Source: Tachypleus tridentatus | Taxonomy: Eukaryota; Arthropoda; Merostomata; Xiphosura; Limulidae | Assembly (NCBI RefSeq): GCF_004210375.1 | Contig: NC_134830.1 | Location: forward strand, 62,491,576-62,555,575 | Direction: 5' to 3' | Length of the DNA stretch: 64,000 bases | In this document: positions 1 to 11,303 of the stretch, one piece after another | Layout of the letters: each line of letters begins with the position of its first letter | Numbering within the stretch: the first letter of the stretch is position 1 | The notes under the pieces: model-generated | What the model saw: only the letters and a program-made list of their open reading frames with translations | What the model was told of the DNA's origin: nothing | Database searches by the model: none | Made by a program: the position numbers and the translations under genes

Positions 1-136
1 CTACTTTTTTACCAACGAAAACATTACAACGCCTTCACGGCTGAAAGGGTGAGCATGTTTGGTGCGACAGAGATTCGAACCCATGACCCTCGGATTACGA
101 GTCGAACGCCTTAACACACTTGGCCATACCGGGCCT
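1..136 (-). mobile_element. SINE-1 copy, cut by window edge
   Basis: This is the 5' (tRNA-like) half of the SINE-1 family in reverse orientation. It shows the complement of a polymerase III B box (gattcgaaccc) and of the A box (cacttggcca), and ends at the family's conserved outer end, ccgggcc. The 3' half lies outside the window. Open frames through it are repeat shadows. Confidence 0.85.
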
Positions 137-2222
137 ATAATAGAAATTAGGAGAGCGATATGTGAATGCTCAAGCCCAGAACGTCTCACATCTATATTAT
201 CCCTCACTGCATGCAGACAGTTGCGAGAACGTGATTGAAGTAAAGTAAATGAAAAAAATAAATATAAATCAAATGAACAGATACATAAAAAATATGATAC
301 TACCATTTGGTAGTAGGTAAGTTAAATAAACTTACCTCCTGAAATTAGCATTCCAGCCCCCCATTAATGTATTAATTAATAGCCTAGTAAATGAGTTATA
401 CTAGTATGAAGATTCCCAACCAGTTATATGAGCTAAATAATATAACACCCAACCACCACCTACTAAATCTGCTGTAAATATCAACTTTCATACTCTAATT
501 ACAGTGTGAGTTCGCATACATACAGCTATGATGCCACTGGGGGGCAAGTTAAAATAATTTCTAACCTACTGTTGTAACTGTTGGGCCGGCATTTACTTCA
601 AGCCTTAACAATCAGGATGTTTCTTTTGGTATCTTGGACGACTTCTTCGCAGGCGTTTCCTTATGTGGCCTCTCTCAAACAACCAGATAAGTACTTAAAC
701 ATCTTACTACTCCTCGAAGATTAATTTATAATACAAAACATCATTTGCCTTATAAAGCTGATTATCGAGAGGTTCATCAAAGATGCATGGCTTCAGCTTA
801 ATGAAATCTTTACATGATGTGTGAGTGCTATAGCTCAAAGTTTAGTGGACTGACTTGTCAAAGAAAGAGATAACAACTAATCCATCCAGAACTGAATTAC
901 TTTCATGCCATAGACTCATACCAAAGCTGTATTCAATCTCCATGCTCAGTCATTTGACCCTGTACTGCTTTATCACAGTAGTATTTGTACTGCATAGCAC
1001 GAAATTGTGTATGCCAAATAACAGAGACCTCAACTACTACACATATTCTTGGGGAAAATATACATATCTGCTCGAGGGGTAGACCATATGTAATGTCAAT
1101 AAGAATCTTTGTTTTTAGGCTGAACATGGGAATATTTGGCGATCAATCAGTCGATTGTTACTGTGTTGTATAATTCATGATGATGGTGTACAGTAAGTGT
1201 TTATTCCAATAAATTTGGTCAGGATTAACATTCTCCATAAACGTCAACCTGACAGTTTGTATTTCCAATTCTGCAAAACCATGAAACTGTGATGAAAGCA
1301 TAGTATATATGTCTTTAAATAACTAATATTTTTAACAAATCAGAAAATAATTCGATGTTGAAATTAAAGCCTACGCCTATAAGGATGTCTTTAGAATCTT
1401 TTCTGAATGCTAAAAGAAATTAATGTTTTACTTCTTGTCACTGTACAGGGATTCTTCTATGACCCTTTATTAGGTGTGTTTTTTCTTGTCAATTTGTTAT
1501 TTTCCATGCGTAGTGAATATGCATGTTTCACAATTAAGAATTATTTGCCGTGAATTATCCCTAATTAAAGACAGTGCTTCTTCATAATCGTGAACGTTTT
1601 CAATTTCATGTTTTTTTTTAAATTCATGTACTTTTAAATACTTGAAGACGCTAAACACTTGTAAATAATAAAAATGCCAAAGGTATTGACTTTCTGTTTT
1701 TAATTTGGTAGGCTCCTCTTTTGAGGTCTGTTACTTCTCTTGAAAAAGCCAGTTTTCGTAGTGTGAAATAGAAAATGCCAACACGTTTTCCTAGAAAAAC
1801 ACGTGATTGACCACTGTAACAATTATAGGAGAAATAAGAGTTACGGTCCTAGAAGCTGTAATATTTTGGGTAAACATATCATTATTCTTTTAAAACAGAA
1901 ATACTTTAATAGACAGAAATTAAATAAAAAGGGTTGCAGCGCATGAAGCAAAAACTAATCTCCTGAACATGATTATTCAGACTGTCACTTCAGGGACAGT
2001 GCCGAAAAAGGAGTGTCGGATAAAAACCTGAAGTAAAGAACGTCTGAACTGGTAAAGCCAATGAAACTTTTCAAATATTTAAACAAAAATTACAGGATTT
2101 TGATAAAGGGTAGATAGTAAAATATTAACTTCTTAATATATTATTTTAAAAGGTAAAAGAAATGAAAGTAAAAAGGGGATTTTGCTTACATTTTTATGCT
2201 GCTTAATATTTGTTTCCCCTTT
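137..2222. other. intergenic, no gene seen
   Basis: AT-rich unique-looking DNA. The longest open frames (about 60-75 codons near 855-1173) overlap one another on both strands and show no domain, splice context or codon bias. I see nothing else to annotate. Confidence 0.5.
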
Positions 2223-2340
2223 CAGTGGCACAGCGGTATGTCTGCGGACTTACAGGACTAGAAACCGAGTTTCGATACTCTTATTGGTCACAGAGTAGAT
2301 AGCCATTGCGTAGCTTTATGCTTAACTTAGAACAAACCAA
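2223..2340 (+). mobile_element. SINE-3 copy
   Basis: A short tRNA-derived element with head gtggcacagcggtatgtctg, a B-box-like gtttcgatac, and a tail reading agctttatgcttaa followed by aacaaacc. Related copies occur near 8.1, 10.2, 10.4, 10.6, 11.6 and 21.0 kb, which establishes a repeat family in this window. Confidence 0.7.
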
Positions 2341-2631
2341 GCTTACTGTTATGTTTATCGAAGATATTTACAAACGAAGTTTGACTCCTCTCTATTATGC
2401 TTGCTAATTTCCCATTTTATTACAAAAACACATTTTATGTGATAAATAATTTTAATTACTTCCTTCACTGAGCAGTGGGTGGTTAATAAAACAACATAAC
2501 AAACAATAATTTCTGTTAGTTTATTTCTTTTTTCAACGTACCGTTATACACCAGGTAAGTAGGTTGTGTTTTACATTTTTTTTCTATTAGTTACTGAATG
2601 AGTTATACTCGGCATAATTGCAGATCAAATT

Positions 2632-2901
2632 GGGACTGGGCATGGCCAAGTGGTTAAGACACTCGACATGTAATCTGAGAATCGTGGGTTCGAATCACCG
2701 TCACATCAAACATGCTCATCCTTTCAGGCGTGGGGACTTATTATGTGACAGTTAATCCCGCTATTCGTTGGTAAAAGAGTAGCCCAAGAGTTGACGGTGG
2801 GTGGTGATGACTAGCTGCCTTCCTCTAGTCTTACATTGCTAAATTAGGGACGACTAGCGCAAATAGCTCTCGTCTAGCTTTGCGCGAAATTAAAAACAAA
2901 C
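2632..2901 (+). mobile_element. SINE-1, near full length
   Basis: The head carries an A box (tggccaagtggttaag) and a B box (gggttcgaatc). The body has the family-conserved segment gtgggtggtgatgactagct and the tail gctttgcgcgaaat followed by an AAAC-rich end. The first 75 bases are tRNA-like, perhaps tRNA-Thr(CGT)-like by position. It faces the next SINE-1 copy tail to tail. Confidence 0.9.
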
Positions 2902-3032
2902 GGATCCAAATGTATTAGAAAGATGTTAACCTAAACAAAATTTAGGTTATGATATTCATATCTTTCTTTTTACGTATTGTTTTATATATACCATCCTGTG
3001 AGTGTATGTTCTGCGTTTGAAAACACTTTTGT

Positions 3033-3300
3033 GTTTTTTTAATTTCGCCCAAAGCTACTTGAAGGCTATCTGCGCTAGCCGTCCCTATTTTAGCAGTGTA
3101 AGACTAGAGGGAAGGCAGATAGTCATCACCACCCACCGCCAACTCTTGGGCTACTCTTTTACCAACGAATAGTGGGATTGACCGTACATTATAACATCCC
3201 CATGACTGATAGGGCAGGCATGTGTGGCGCGACGGGATTCGAATCCGCGACCTTCAGATTACGAGTTGAACGCCTTAACCCACCTGTCCATACCGGGCCT
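3033..3300 (-). mobile_element. SINE-1, near full length
   Basis: Full reverse-orientation copy running from the T-rich tail to ccgggcct. A possible target duplication, gaaaacactt (3019-3028) against gaacacactt (3301-3310), flanks it. It lies tail to tail with the copy at 2632-2901. Confidence 0.88.
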
Positions 3301-3606
3301 GAACACACTTAAGCCTTTGAACTATTTGTTTTTCAAATTATCTGTACTGTGGTACCAATAAACTAGTCTGCCTAAAGCAAGTAGTGACACCTACTGAGAC
3401 TTTATTCGAGAAAACCAAGAAAGTATTTTATCAATAGGACTTGGAAAAGTTTCAGGTTGCATACGAGAACAACAGAGTTTAAGGAACCATTTCACTTAAA
3501 TAATTCAAAGAGACTGTTTTTTTTCCTAAGCTTAAATTTTAGTATATTCAATTAATTCCGTGCTTGTTACTCAGGAAATTTAAGTGTTGTTAAGCGCAAA
3601 ACTATA

Positions 3607-3727
3607 TGTGTGTGTGTTTTTTTTATGGCAAAGCCACATTGAGCTATCTGCTGAGCCCACCGAGAAGAATCGAACCGCTGATTTTATCGTTGTAAATCCA
3701 GAGACATACCTTTGTACCAGCGGCGGT
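3607..3727 (-). mobile_element. SINE-2 copy
   Basis: Reverse copy of a ~115 bp tRNA-derived family. In sense orientation it has the head ctagtacagcggtatgtct, a B box ggttcgattcccc, and the tail gatagcccgatgtggctttg followed by an A/AC-rich end. Here all parts are present but diverged; the GT run at 3607 is the complement of the AC-rich tail. Confidence 0.78.
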
Positions 3728-4237
3728 CGCAAAACTATATAATAGGCAACCCACGATAATAAGCCTACGACGTGTGTTGAAACCCACTTTCTTGCGTTGT
3801 ATGTCTTCAGACTTATCGCTGATCGACTGGATTAAGGAGTGGAACTAACAAGTAAAAGTTCATTGACATATGAAGCACAACTACTCAAAAATAATAGTTT
3901 TAGTATTTGGTGAATAAATCAGATTTCATAACATTTGTTATCTTTAGGAACGTTAATATTAAATATTTAGTTGTTTTTTTCCTTAGTATCAGAAATATTA
4001 ACTTTATAATATAAAATTAATATTCAAGATTGTTTGACGTTTACTTTGTGTATTAAAAAATAAAACCAATACTTCGTATATTTTTATTTAACACATGAAT
4101 TGTATTTTAGTTCATAATAAAAGCAATATGTGGCAGCACTTAATAAGTAAATACTTATTATAAGGTGAAACGCGAGCGAGATAACGCATAAAAATTGTAT
4201 TTATGTAATCTTAATTTTCTGTTAAGAAATTACATGC
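3728..4237. other. intergenic, AT-rich
   Basis: No coding frame, repeat family or RNA gene is recognisable between the SINE-2 copy and the hAT element. Confidence 0.5.
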
Positions 4238-4243
4238 TAGTTG

Positions 4244-7229
4244 CAGAGATGCCAAGTATTTCAAATGACTGAGCGTAATGATTGTAAACAGAGCCCTTTA
4301 TCATTTCCGGCTACTAGGTCTGATCAATGTCTCTAAGCTGTTTACAATTATATTATTATTATAACTATTATTATTTATTACTACTATAGATTGCTCATTT
4401 ATGACTTGTTTTGTGTATTTAATAAATAAATCTTAAAAATTATTTTGAAATTATGTCTTTTATTTAGTTCAGATTAACAAACATACTGGTAAAACAACAT
4501 TGAACCTGCATAAACAGAAAGCAGAAAAAGCCTTTGTATAAGGACTAGTTTATATCATGTTTATGACACTTATTGTAATAGTTTTGCAGCTGTTGCAGCC
4601 TTTGCTTTCATGAGAATGTCTCTGGATGGTTGGGAGTTACAACAACATTGTCCATTTGACTGCATATATATCTTGTGTGTTATAACACTGTTCAAAACTG
4701 AGGTGTTCAAGTTTGGTCTGAACTTGCTTTTGTGTTTAGTCACTAAACTAAATATCCTTTCACTGTCAGCATTAAAATGGAAGATTGTAAGAATTCCAAG
4801 CATAACCCTATATAGAATGTCATACTTCTGGTTGTCATTTCCATCCTTAACTGTAGATAGCCTAACTCAAAACTTGTCAACATTCAACTGAAGGACAGTT
4901 TCTGAGAAAGTATCAATGTGATAGTTCAAATATTGCCCTTCCAACTTGTCAATAGTGTCGTGCTCAAGTGCATTGACAAGGACAGGATACCTGTCTGTGA
5001 AAAGCGCAGAGAAGAGAAATCTTTGCTGACTTTCAATTTTGGATCAGCAACCTCTACGTGAATCTGAAGTTCATCATTTAGAGAGAAATGTTTCATCATA
5101 TAATTTGTAGCTGCAATATAGTATTTCTTGACATTGGTGTAGAAGCTGATCAGGTCCAGGTCCTTTTCCTATTTAACAATGTATTCCTTGGCAGCATTTC
5201 CAATAGAAACTGCCTTATCAGATTTGTGTAAGGATTCATTGTTGTAGTCAAGTTCAGTGATGTTGCCTTCAAGATATTCTGGCTTGATGTATCTGACAAG
5301 TATATTTTTAACTTGTGTAATCAGAGTTCTATGCATAATGTGCATACAAGGTTCTTCTCTTTGCAATATCAAATTGGCTTGCTCAAATAGAGAAATTGCA
5401 GACTAAAGAAAAAGACAAAATAACAAGTTCATTTTGTTGTCCAAGAAAACTGTTAACTTATTTAACTTGCTCTGCGCATAACTTTTCTTGGTTACTTTCT
5501 TGCTAGCGTTCGTTTTCTTCTATTTTTGCATTGATTGTCTCTTCTGTAGTTCAAGGTCAGACTGTCTAAACATATATTGAGTTATATCAAATGTTTCTTT
5601 GTCTGCTTTTGGAGACTGTTGTCTTGTGTCCCTGTGTGGCTGAGAGGATATCCTGACTGTTAAAGCCTTGCTGCCTGACTGAGCTGCACGTTTAGATCCT
5701 TTTGAATCTTCTAGTTTTTCCTTTTCACACTGAAAATACTTCTTCAATGGCTTCCACATGTCCAATATTCTGTTGAGGGACACCCCAAGTGATAGCCATC
5801 TCGTGTTAACAGATTGTAGAATTGTTCTTGTTTCTTTGTGATACAATCCTTGAAACTCTCTGAAATGTTTTTTTCTGCTAGCACTTTTGTGCAGAAAATA
5901 GTAGACATCTATCAATATATCAGAAGCTTTCTGGGCAGCAATATTCATGAGGTGACGGGCACAGCCCATGAAGTAAATACTAGGCTGTCGTCTTGAGATG
6001 TGTCCCATCACACCTTTACCTATACCAGACATAACTGAGGCATTGTCTGAAGAAAAACTAAAACAGTTTTCCCATGGAATTTTCCTCTTTGTCAGTTCGT
6101 GGTCCAAAAGCTTGAAATATTCTCTCCCGTTGTAGCTTCTTTTCATTCCACCATTGTAAAAAACAAACAAACAATTTTTCCAAGCAAAGGGTCAAGATAT
6201 CGTACAACCACTGAATACAGTTTTGAGTCATCCCTGTCTGTGGATCCATCTGTGGCTGAACTGTAAACACTGTTAGTAAGTATGCTTGAAATCATTTTGT
6301 CATCTTCACAATCCAACATTTGTACAATGGCTGTAGTTTTGGAAATAGCACAGCCATATTTTTTCGCTATATCAGAGTCTGGGAACATTTTTCTGAATAG
6401 ATGTCCTGCATGATCGGCTACAGCTAGGGGTAAATTATGAGCAATGACGAATTGCGTGAACATCACTTCTGCATTTATGGTTTCATATTCTGAATTCTTA
6501 CTCATAAATGTCGTTATCTGCATCGCTTTTGTCTTCACCTCAGCCTTTTATTGGTGAGATGTTGGTCTTGTTTGTTTGGAACAATCGTATATCCCGCCAT
6601 GCACCACAGAAAAATTGATGTGAGAAACTGTACAAAACGCATCACTGTCATTGACTTTTGATGCAATGACCGGATATTTTGCACTATACTCTTTCCTAAA
6701 TTTTTTGATTCACAGTTTTAGTCGTTTTAGATTTGCCAGAAACAAGACAATCTGGTGAACGGGTCTTTTTTTTTTCCAACTTGTGAACGATCGCATTGGT
6801 GTTTCTATGCCGCTTAGAAAACGAGAAATACCCATCTACTCGAGTGCTGATTGGCTAACAAGCATTGATGACGTAACTATGGATCCCCCCCACGAACTGT
6901 GGAAAAGCACCGCACTCGAACTATTGGTAGACGTCGGAAAAACAAATATTTTTTTTATTATTTCAAGCACAAACATGATTATCGCAAGTAGCTATTTGAC
7001 TATGTATTTTATTTATTATCGAGATTATTTGTATCTCACTAGAAATTTTCTTTTCACCCCTTTCAAGCCCTGGGGGAACAATTTATCACTTTATTGTATA
7101 GGCCTATATAATATATAATAATTTGGGAGTTGTAACAAGTCGTAATATTTGTCTGTATGAGCGTATAGTCGTAATCTATACATCAAAATCGTAATGATGA
7201 CGCACAAATCGTAATGGTTGGCATCTCTG
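4244..7229 (-). mobile_element. hAT-superfamily DNA transposon, degraded
   Basis: The element is 2,986 bp and is bounded by a perfect 12 bp terminal inverted repeat: cagagatgccaa at 4244-4255 and its reverse complement at 7218-7229. A 7-of-8 target duplication is visible if two bases of the left end are assigned to it (tagttgca at 4238-4245 against aagttgca at 7230-7237). The right subterminal region repeats tcgtaat four times (about 7139-7217), like transposase-binding repeats of hAT elements, and the left end has gcgtaatg. A decayed transposase fills the middle on the minus strand. TIR length, 8 bp duplication and protein motifs all fit hAT. The element is non-functional as it stands because its gene is broken. 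Confidence 0.88.
4570..6760 (-). pseudogene. hAT transposase pseudogene (BED-type zinc finger to C-terminal dimerisation domain)
   Basis: Read on the minus strand, the order of parts matches a cut-and-paste hAT transposase. Near 6590-6700 lies a BED-like finger remnant (AFCTVSHINF, with Ser where a second Cys is expected). At 6143-6538 there is a catalytic-core stretch with ATDGSTDRDDSKLY, holding the likely first catalytic Asp. At 5520-6170 are SSDNASVMSG and the family CxxH motif in GCARHLMN, followed by VNTRWLSL. At 5169-5372 a helical insertion-domain segment follows, and at 4570-4803 the C-terminal dimerisation motif NADSERIFSL. A frameshift near 6160 in an A/C-rich run joins the second and third parts, two stops (about 5517 and 5403) interrupt the middle, and the last part is in another frame. 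It therefore cannot encode an active enzyme. Confidence 0.85.
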
Positions 7230-7237
7230 AAGTTGCA

Positions 7238-8126
7238 ATAAAAATTTTACTAAGCAAAGTGTAGGTAAGATGATTCTGAATGGAAAAGTCATAATACAAC
7301 CTGGCCTCCTTTGACATAGGATTTTCAAACGATATGAGATTTGTAGTATTTATTCGAGATATTTCAGAAAAAAAAATGTCTGGACAGACAAATGCAAGCG
7401 TATTATTTATATAGGTTTAGCCATTGCTATTCTTAAGAGATAAAAACGACAAGGAGGGAAGAGATTCTCACAACTTCAACTGTTGAATAACGTTGCTCAG
7501 CTACTGCGCGCTTATATAAATTTCATTTGACATAGTAAGCTCGGCTTGACAACTACGTGTTATTACCAAAAGGTAGTTTAGGCTTAACAATTGTTATTAT
7601 TACACAACGAATATTTTTTATAGTACAGTAAATGTCAGAGGAACCTTTTACAAAAACTTTCTGAACTTCACAGAAGTTATCTAAAACGACTATTACAAAA
7701 TCATTACTTTCTTTAATCTCTAATTGATTCTCGTGTATTTGGAATTTGTTACTCTGATACAAACACGTCTAAACCTGTTTCCACTCGCTTAACAACTAAC
7801 CTTAAAGTTATTCGAAATTTACAGTCATGTCAGTTAGGAGAACCTAATTAATAGGTTTATGACGTACACAAAACATCAAACATTGAACCTTACCGGCTAT
7901 ACATGTAAAATATAATTACTGAGAATGATAATATTAAAATAAATTCATAGTGTAACGCTGAAAGATTCGTAACATGTCCTCTTGTGGTTCAGGTGCAAGC
8001 GAGGCTGTAGGCTTCGATTTTCGCAGATAGCCCATTTACCTTTGCGCTCAATCATAGAATATAGCATATATACCTGTTACCTAGCAATTTTTTTTGCTTT
8101 ATTTGTTTTAAGTACAAAAATTCATA
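7238..8126. other. intergenic, no gene seen
   Basis: AT-rich sequence without supported coding. A frame of 69 codons (7553-7762, minus) shows no recognisable domain and is not annotated. Confidence 0.45.
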
Positions 8127-8190
8127 ACAGACTTTCTATTCTGTGCCCACCACGAGTATCAGAACCCTATTTTTAGCGTTAGACGCCCAT
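8127..8190 (-). mobile_element. SINE-3 fragment
   Basis: Contains ctgtgcccaccacgagtatc, the complement of the SINE-3 middle region also seen at 20982-21075. Both ends are eroded. Confidence 0.5.
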
Positions 8191-8387
8191 AAACTTCCTC
8201 TGAAATATCGGTATTAACTGGACGCAGAATAACTTATTTTGCTTTTATTTTAAACGCCTATTTTCTTTCTTATAATTAAACGTGCACATTTTTCAACAGA
8301 AAAAAGAACAAACACTGTAAAAATTGTCGTTTTTAACGTGTCAGGCTGTGAAATAATAAACGTGTATTTTGCAGCAGGGAGAAAACT

Positions 8388-8449
8388 GTGTGTGTGTGTT
8401 TTGTTGTAGAAAAGCTACATCGGGCTATCTGCTGAATCCACAGAGTGGA
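8388..8449 (-). mobile_element. SINE-2 tail fragment
   Basis: Reverse SINE-2 3' end: a GT run, then aaagctacatcgggctatct and gctgaatccac. The tRNA-like head is missing, so it is a short remnant. Confidence 0.65.
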
Positions 8450-9381
8450 AGGAGAAAACTTCAACAAAAATACTAAGGCTTACTTGGACCATTGAACATT
8501 CCGTCGATGGCACTTCCAACAATATTTTTTCATGGTGCTCATAACAAAACCATTTAACTAATAACAAGTATTTTGATTTGTTGTGTATCACGTAACGATA
8601 TGCTAAGTAGGCTTTAGTTTTTCCGAGAGCTTTAAATTAGTTCTTGTGACATTTGTTGTCTTACGGAAAACGTATCTAGTACAAGCAATGTACAGATTTT
8701 TAAAACGAATAAGAATGATAGAATAGATATAACAACATCATATTAAAAACATAAATACTTTTCGTTCGACAGTAAGTCTGCTATCTAACGACGCTACAAT
8801 TCGTGTTTTGATGTCCGTAGTGACAGAGCAGTGATGGTACTTAACAACAATCAAGTTAAATCCAACTAGAACTTGAGTTTTGTCACACGTTTAAAGATTC
8901 GTTGATTTTTCTTTGAACATATTTAGTATGAATTTCCCTGATTAACATAAAATTAAATGTTTTTTTTTTTTTGTTTTTGGGGGGGGACGAAAGAAAGTTT
9001 CTTTGTCTATTTTTAACACAAAACTACATGAAAGTTTTTTACACTCCATTCAACTTAGAAAATGGAACTCTGAATTATAACTTTGTAAATAACGCTGACC
9101 AACTCGAGAACGTACTAAAACGAACGCTGGTTAAAGTGACAAAACTTATTAAAACGAGCATTGAATAAAGTGATGAACTTAGAACACTGTGTATAGTAAA
9201 TATTGCCCTGTTTCATGTTAAATTTACAAAAAAGGCAAACTATATTTTGTCCACTGAATCACTTCGGGAAAACAGATATTACGGGAATTTCGAGAACGAA
9301 GAAGTTAGGCTATACAGAATAACCTTAATGAATCTAAAATTTCAACTAAGTCAGGTTTTCTTTATAATCCAAAGAGCGTGC
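8450..9381. other. intergenic, no gene seen
   Basis: Only a poly-T/poly-G tract (about 8960-8987) stands out. The open frame at 8971-9168 starts inside that tract and has no domain. Confidence 0.45.
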
Positions 9382-9440
9382 GTGTGTTTTCTTATAGTAA
9401 AGCCATATTGGGCTATCTGCTGAGTCCCAGCGGAGAATAA
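9382..9440 (-). mobile_element. SINE-2 tail fragment
   Basis: Reads tgtgttttcttatag then aaagccatattgggctatct, the complement of the SINE-2 3' half. The head is absent. Confidence 0.65.
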
Positions 9441-9534
9441 AAATTCAACCAGAAAATTAAGTTTCTAATCACCTATTATTCTAGATGTATAACCAATTTA
9501 ATCGTTTGTTCTTACGTTTTTAACTCTGCTTTGG

Positions 9535-9816
9535 TTTGTTTGTTTGTTTTAGAATTTCGTGCAAAGCTGCATGAGGGCTGTCTGCACTAGCCATCCCTAC
9601 TTTAGCAGTGTAAGACTAGAAGGAAGGCAGTTGGTCATCCCCACCCACCGCCAACTCTTGAGCTACCCTTTTACCACCAAAAAGTGGGATTTGCTATCAC
9701 ATTATAACGCCTCCACGGCTGAAAGGGCGAGCGCGTTTGGTGCGACGGAGATTCGAATACGCGACCCTCAGATGATTACGAGTCGTACGCCTTAAACACC
9801 TGGCCATGTCGGGCCG
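9535..9816 (-). mobile_element. SINE-1 with target site duplication
   Basis: Full-length reverse copy. It is flanked by actctgctttgg (9523-9534) and actctggtttgg (9817-9828), identical at 11 of 12 positions. This marks a retroposition event and fixes the ends of the family unit. The 78-codon frame inside it is a repeat shadow. Confidence 0.92.
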
Positions 9817-10146
9817 ACTCTGGTTTGGTGACAATACTTTATCATTTATTGAAGCGAGTGATTGTGAGATACTTCAGACAGCTTAACCTGTTTTATTTCA
9901 TAATCGGTAACTTTCTAACCGTCTTTATGTCGTTTTTTCAGTTAGTAGTTTCTAAGTAGTAAAAATATTGTTCAAGTAAACCTTTTTACATGGTCTAAAT
10001 ATTATTAGTGTTTTATTAGTAGTTTTTATTAAATTCTAAGTATATCTGTATATACTTGATTATTCTGGAAATGATTTGAATTATGCACTGATGATGTTTT
10101 GTAAATTGGGGTTTACATATTAACAAACCCCCTTTCCAATTACACT

Positions 10147-10243
10147 TGCGGCCTTACAACATTAAAAACCACGTTTCGATACCCGTGGTGAGTAGAGCAC
10201 ATAAAGCATATTATTTAGCTTTATGCTTAATTACAAACACAAA
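10147..10243 (+). mobile_element. SINE-3, 5'-truncated
   Basis: Carries gtttcgatacccgtggtgag and the tail agctttatgcttaattac. The first bases of the head are missing. Confidence 0.6.
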
Positions 10244-10339
10244 GGTACTAACAAAACTGGTGGAACTAGTTGATGAAATAATACATTAATTCAGGAAGCA
10301 CTTGATCACTTAGACCATTTAGTTAGTTTGTTTGTTTGA

Positions 10340-10441
10340 AGGAAACACATCGTGCTATTTGTGCTATGCTTACCATGAGTATCGAAATTTGATTTCTCGA
10401 GTTGTAAGTCCACAGACCTGCCGCTGTGCCATTGGGAGGCT
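10340..10441 (-). mobile_element. SINE-3 copy
   Basis: Reverse copy: ccatgagtatcgaaatttga, then gtaagtccacagacctgccg and ctgtgccatt, the complement of the family head. The short frame across it and the next copy is a shadow. Confidence 0.65.
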
Positions 10442-10529
10442 ACATATATAATAACAAACATTTATTGATAACTGAAGGTCAACTTTTAAAATTTTCGTAT
10501 GTATAGTAACTGCACTTAAGTAACTCTTA

Positions 10530-10600
10530 AGGTTTCTGTTCTGTGTTCGAATATAAGGCGATTCAACTCCGAAGACATATCGCTGTGCCACTGGAAGGCA
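10530..10600 (-). mobile_element. SINE-3 head fragment
   Basis: Ends in agacatatcgctgtgccact, the complement of the SINE-3/SINE-2 type A-box region. The 3' part is eroded. Confidence 0.5.
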
Positions 10601-11033
10601 TCTCTGCATCTTTAGAAAGTATTCCATCAAGATGTATTGTAATTATTCTCATAGATGAAACTGCTCAACTTTTTATATTTTGGTGAATGATATTAAGGAG
10701 GTTGTACAAAAATCAAAAAGTAGTTCTCTCAGAACACTTTTCTATGAAACAATTATCAAACAGAGAAGAGGGTTGTCAAGTGCTAACCAGTCACCTTTTA
10801 AACCTCACCTGCATATTAACATTAAATGTAATGCTGCAAAAACTGCTGAATGTGACTTTATAATTTTATGACCTGTAGTTTTTCATTTGTTTTTTCCAAT
10901 ATAACACGAACTTTGCGATGGACCGTGTGCTAAATTTCTACTGACTCACTGATGACTTAAAATTACATGTTAATTATTTCTTAAACGATTTGTGAGGTTA
11001 GGCTCTTTTAATCTTTGTCTTACTGAGCGATTG

Positions 11034-11303
11034 TTTGTTTTTTTTTAATTTAGCACAAAACTACACGAGATCTATCTGCGCTAGCCCTCCCTAATTTAGC
11101 AGTGTAAAACTAGAGGAAAGGCAGATAGTTATCATTACCCAGCGCCAACTTTTGGGCTACTCTTTTACCAACGAATAGTGGAATTGCCCGAACGTATAAC
11201 GTCCTAACGGCTGAAAGGGCGAACATATTTGGTATGAAAGTGATTCGGACTCGCGATCTTTAGATTACGATTCGAGCTCTCCAACCATCTGGCCATGTCA
11301 GAC
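11034..11303 (-). mobile_element. SINE-1, diverged
   Basis: Reverse copy preserving tatctgcgctagccctccct, a variant of the central segment and a weak B-box complement (gattcggactcgc). Numerous substitutions suggest an older insertion than the TSD-bounded copies. Confidence 0.82.

Noticed and set aside
1-306. 101-codon minus-strand frame at the left edge
   Set aside because: It runs through a SINE-1 copy and AT-rich flank; the peptide is the translated repeat.
6783-7118. 111-codon + strand frame
   Set aside because: It lies inside the hAT element, opposite and upstream of its transposase, in the subterminal region, with no domain.
9559-9795. 78-codon + strand frame, and similar frames at 26238, 34135, 35532 and 19962
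   Set aside because: All are translations of SINE-1 copies; the same peptides recur wherever the SINE does.
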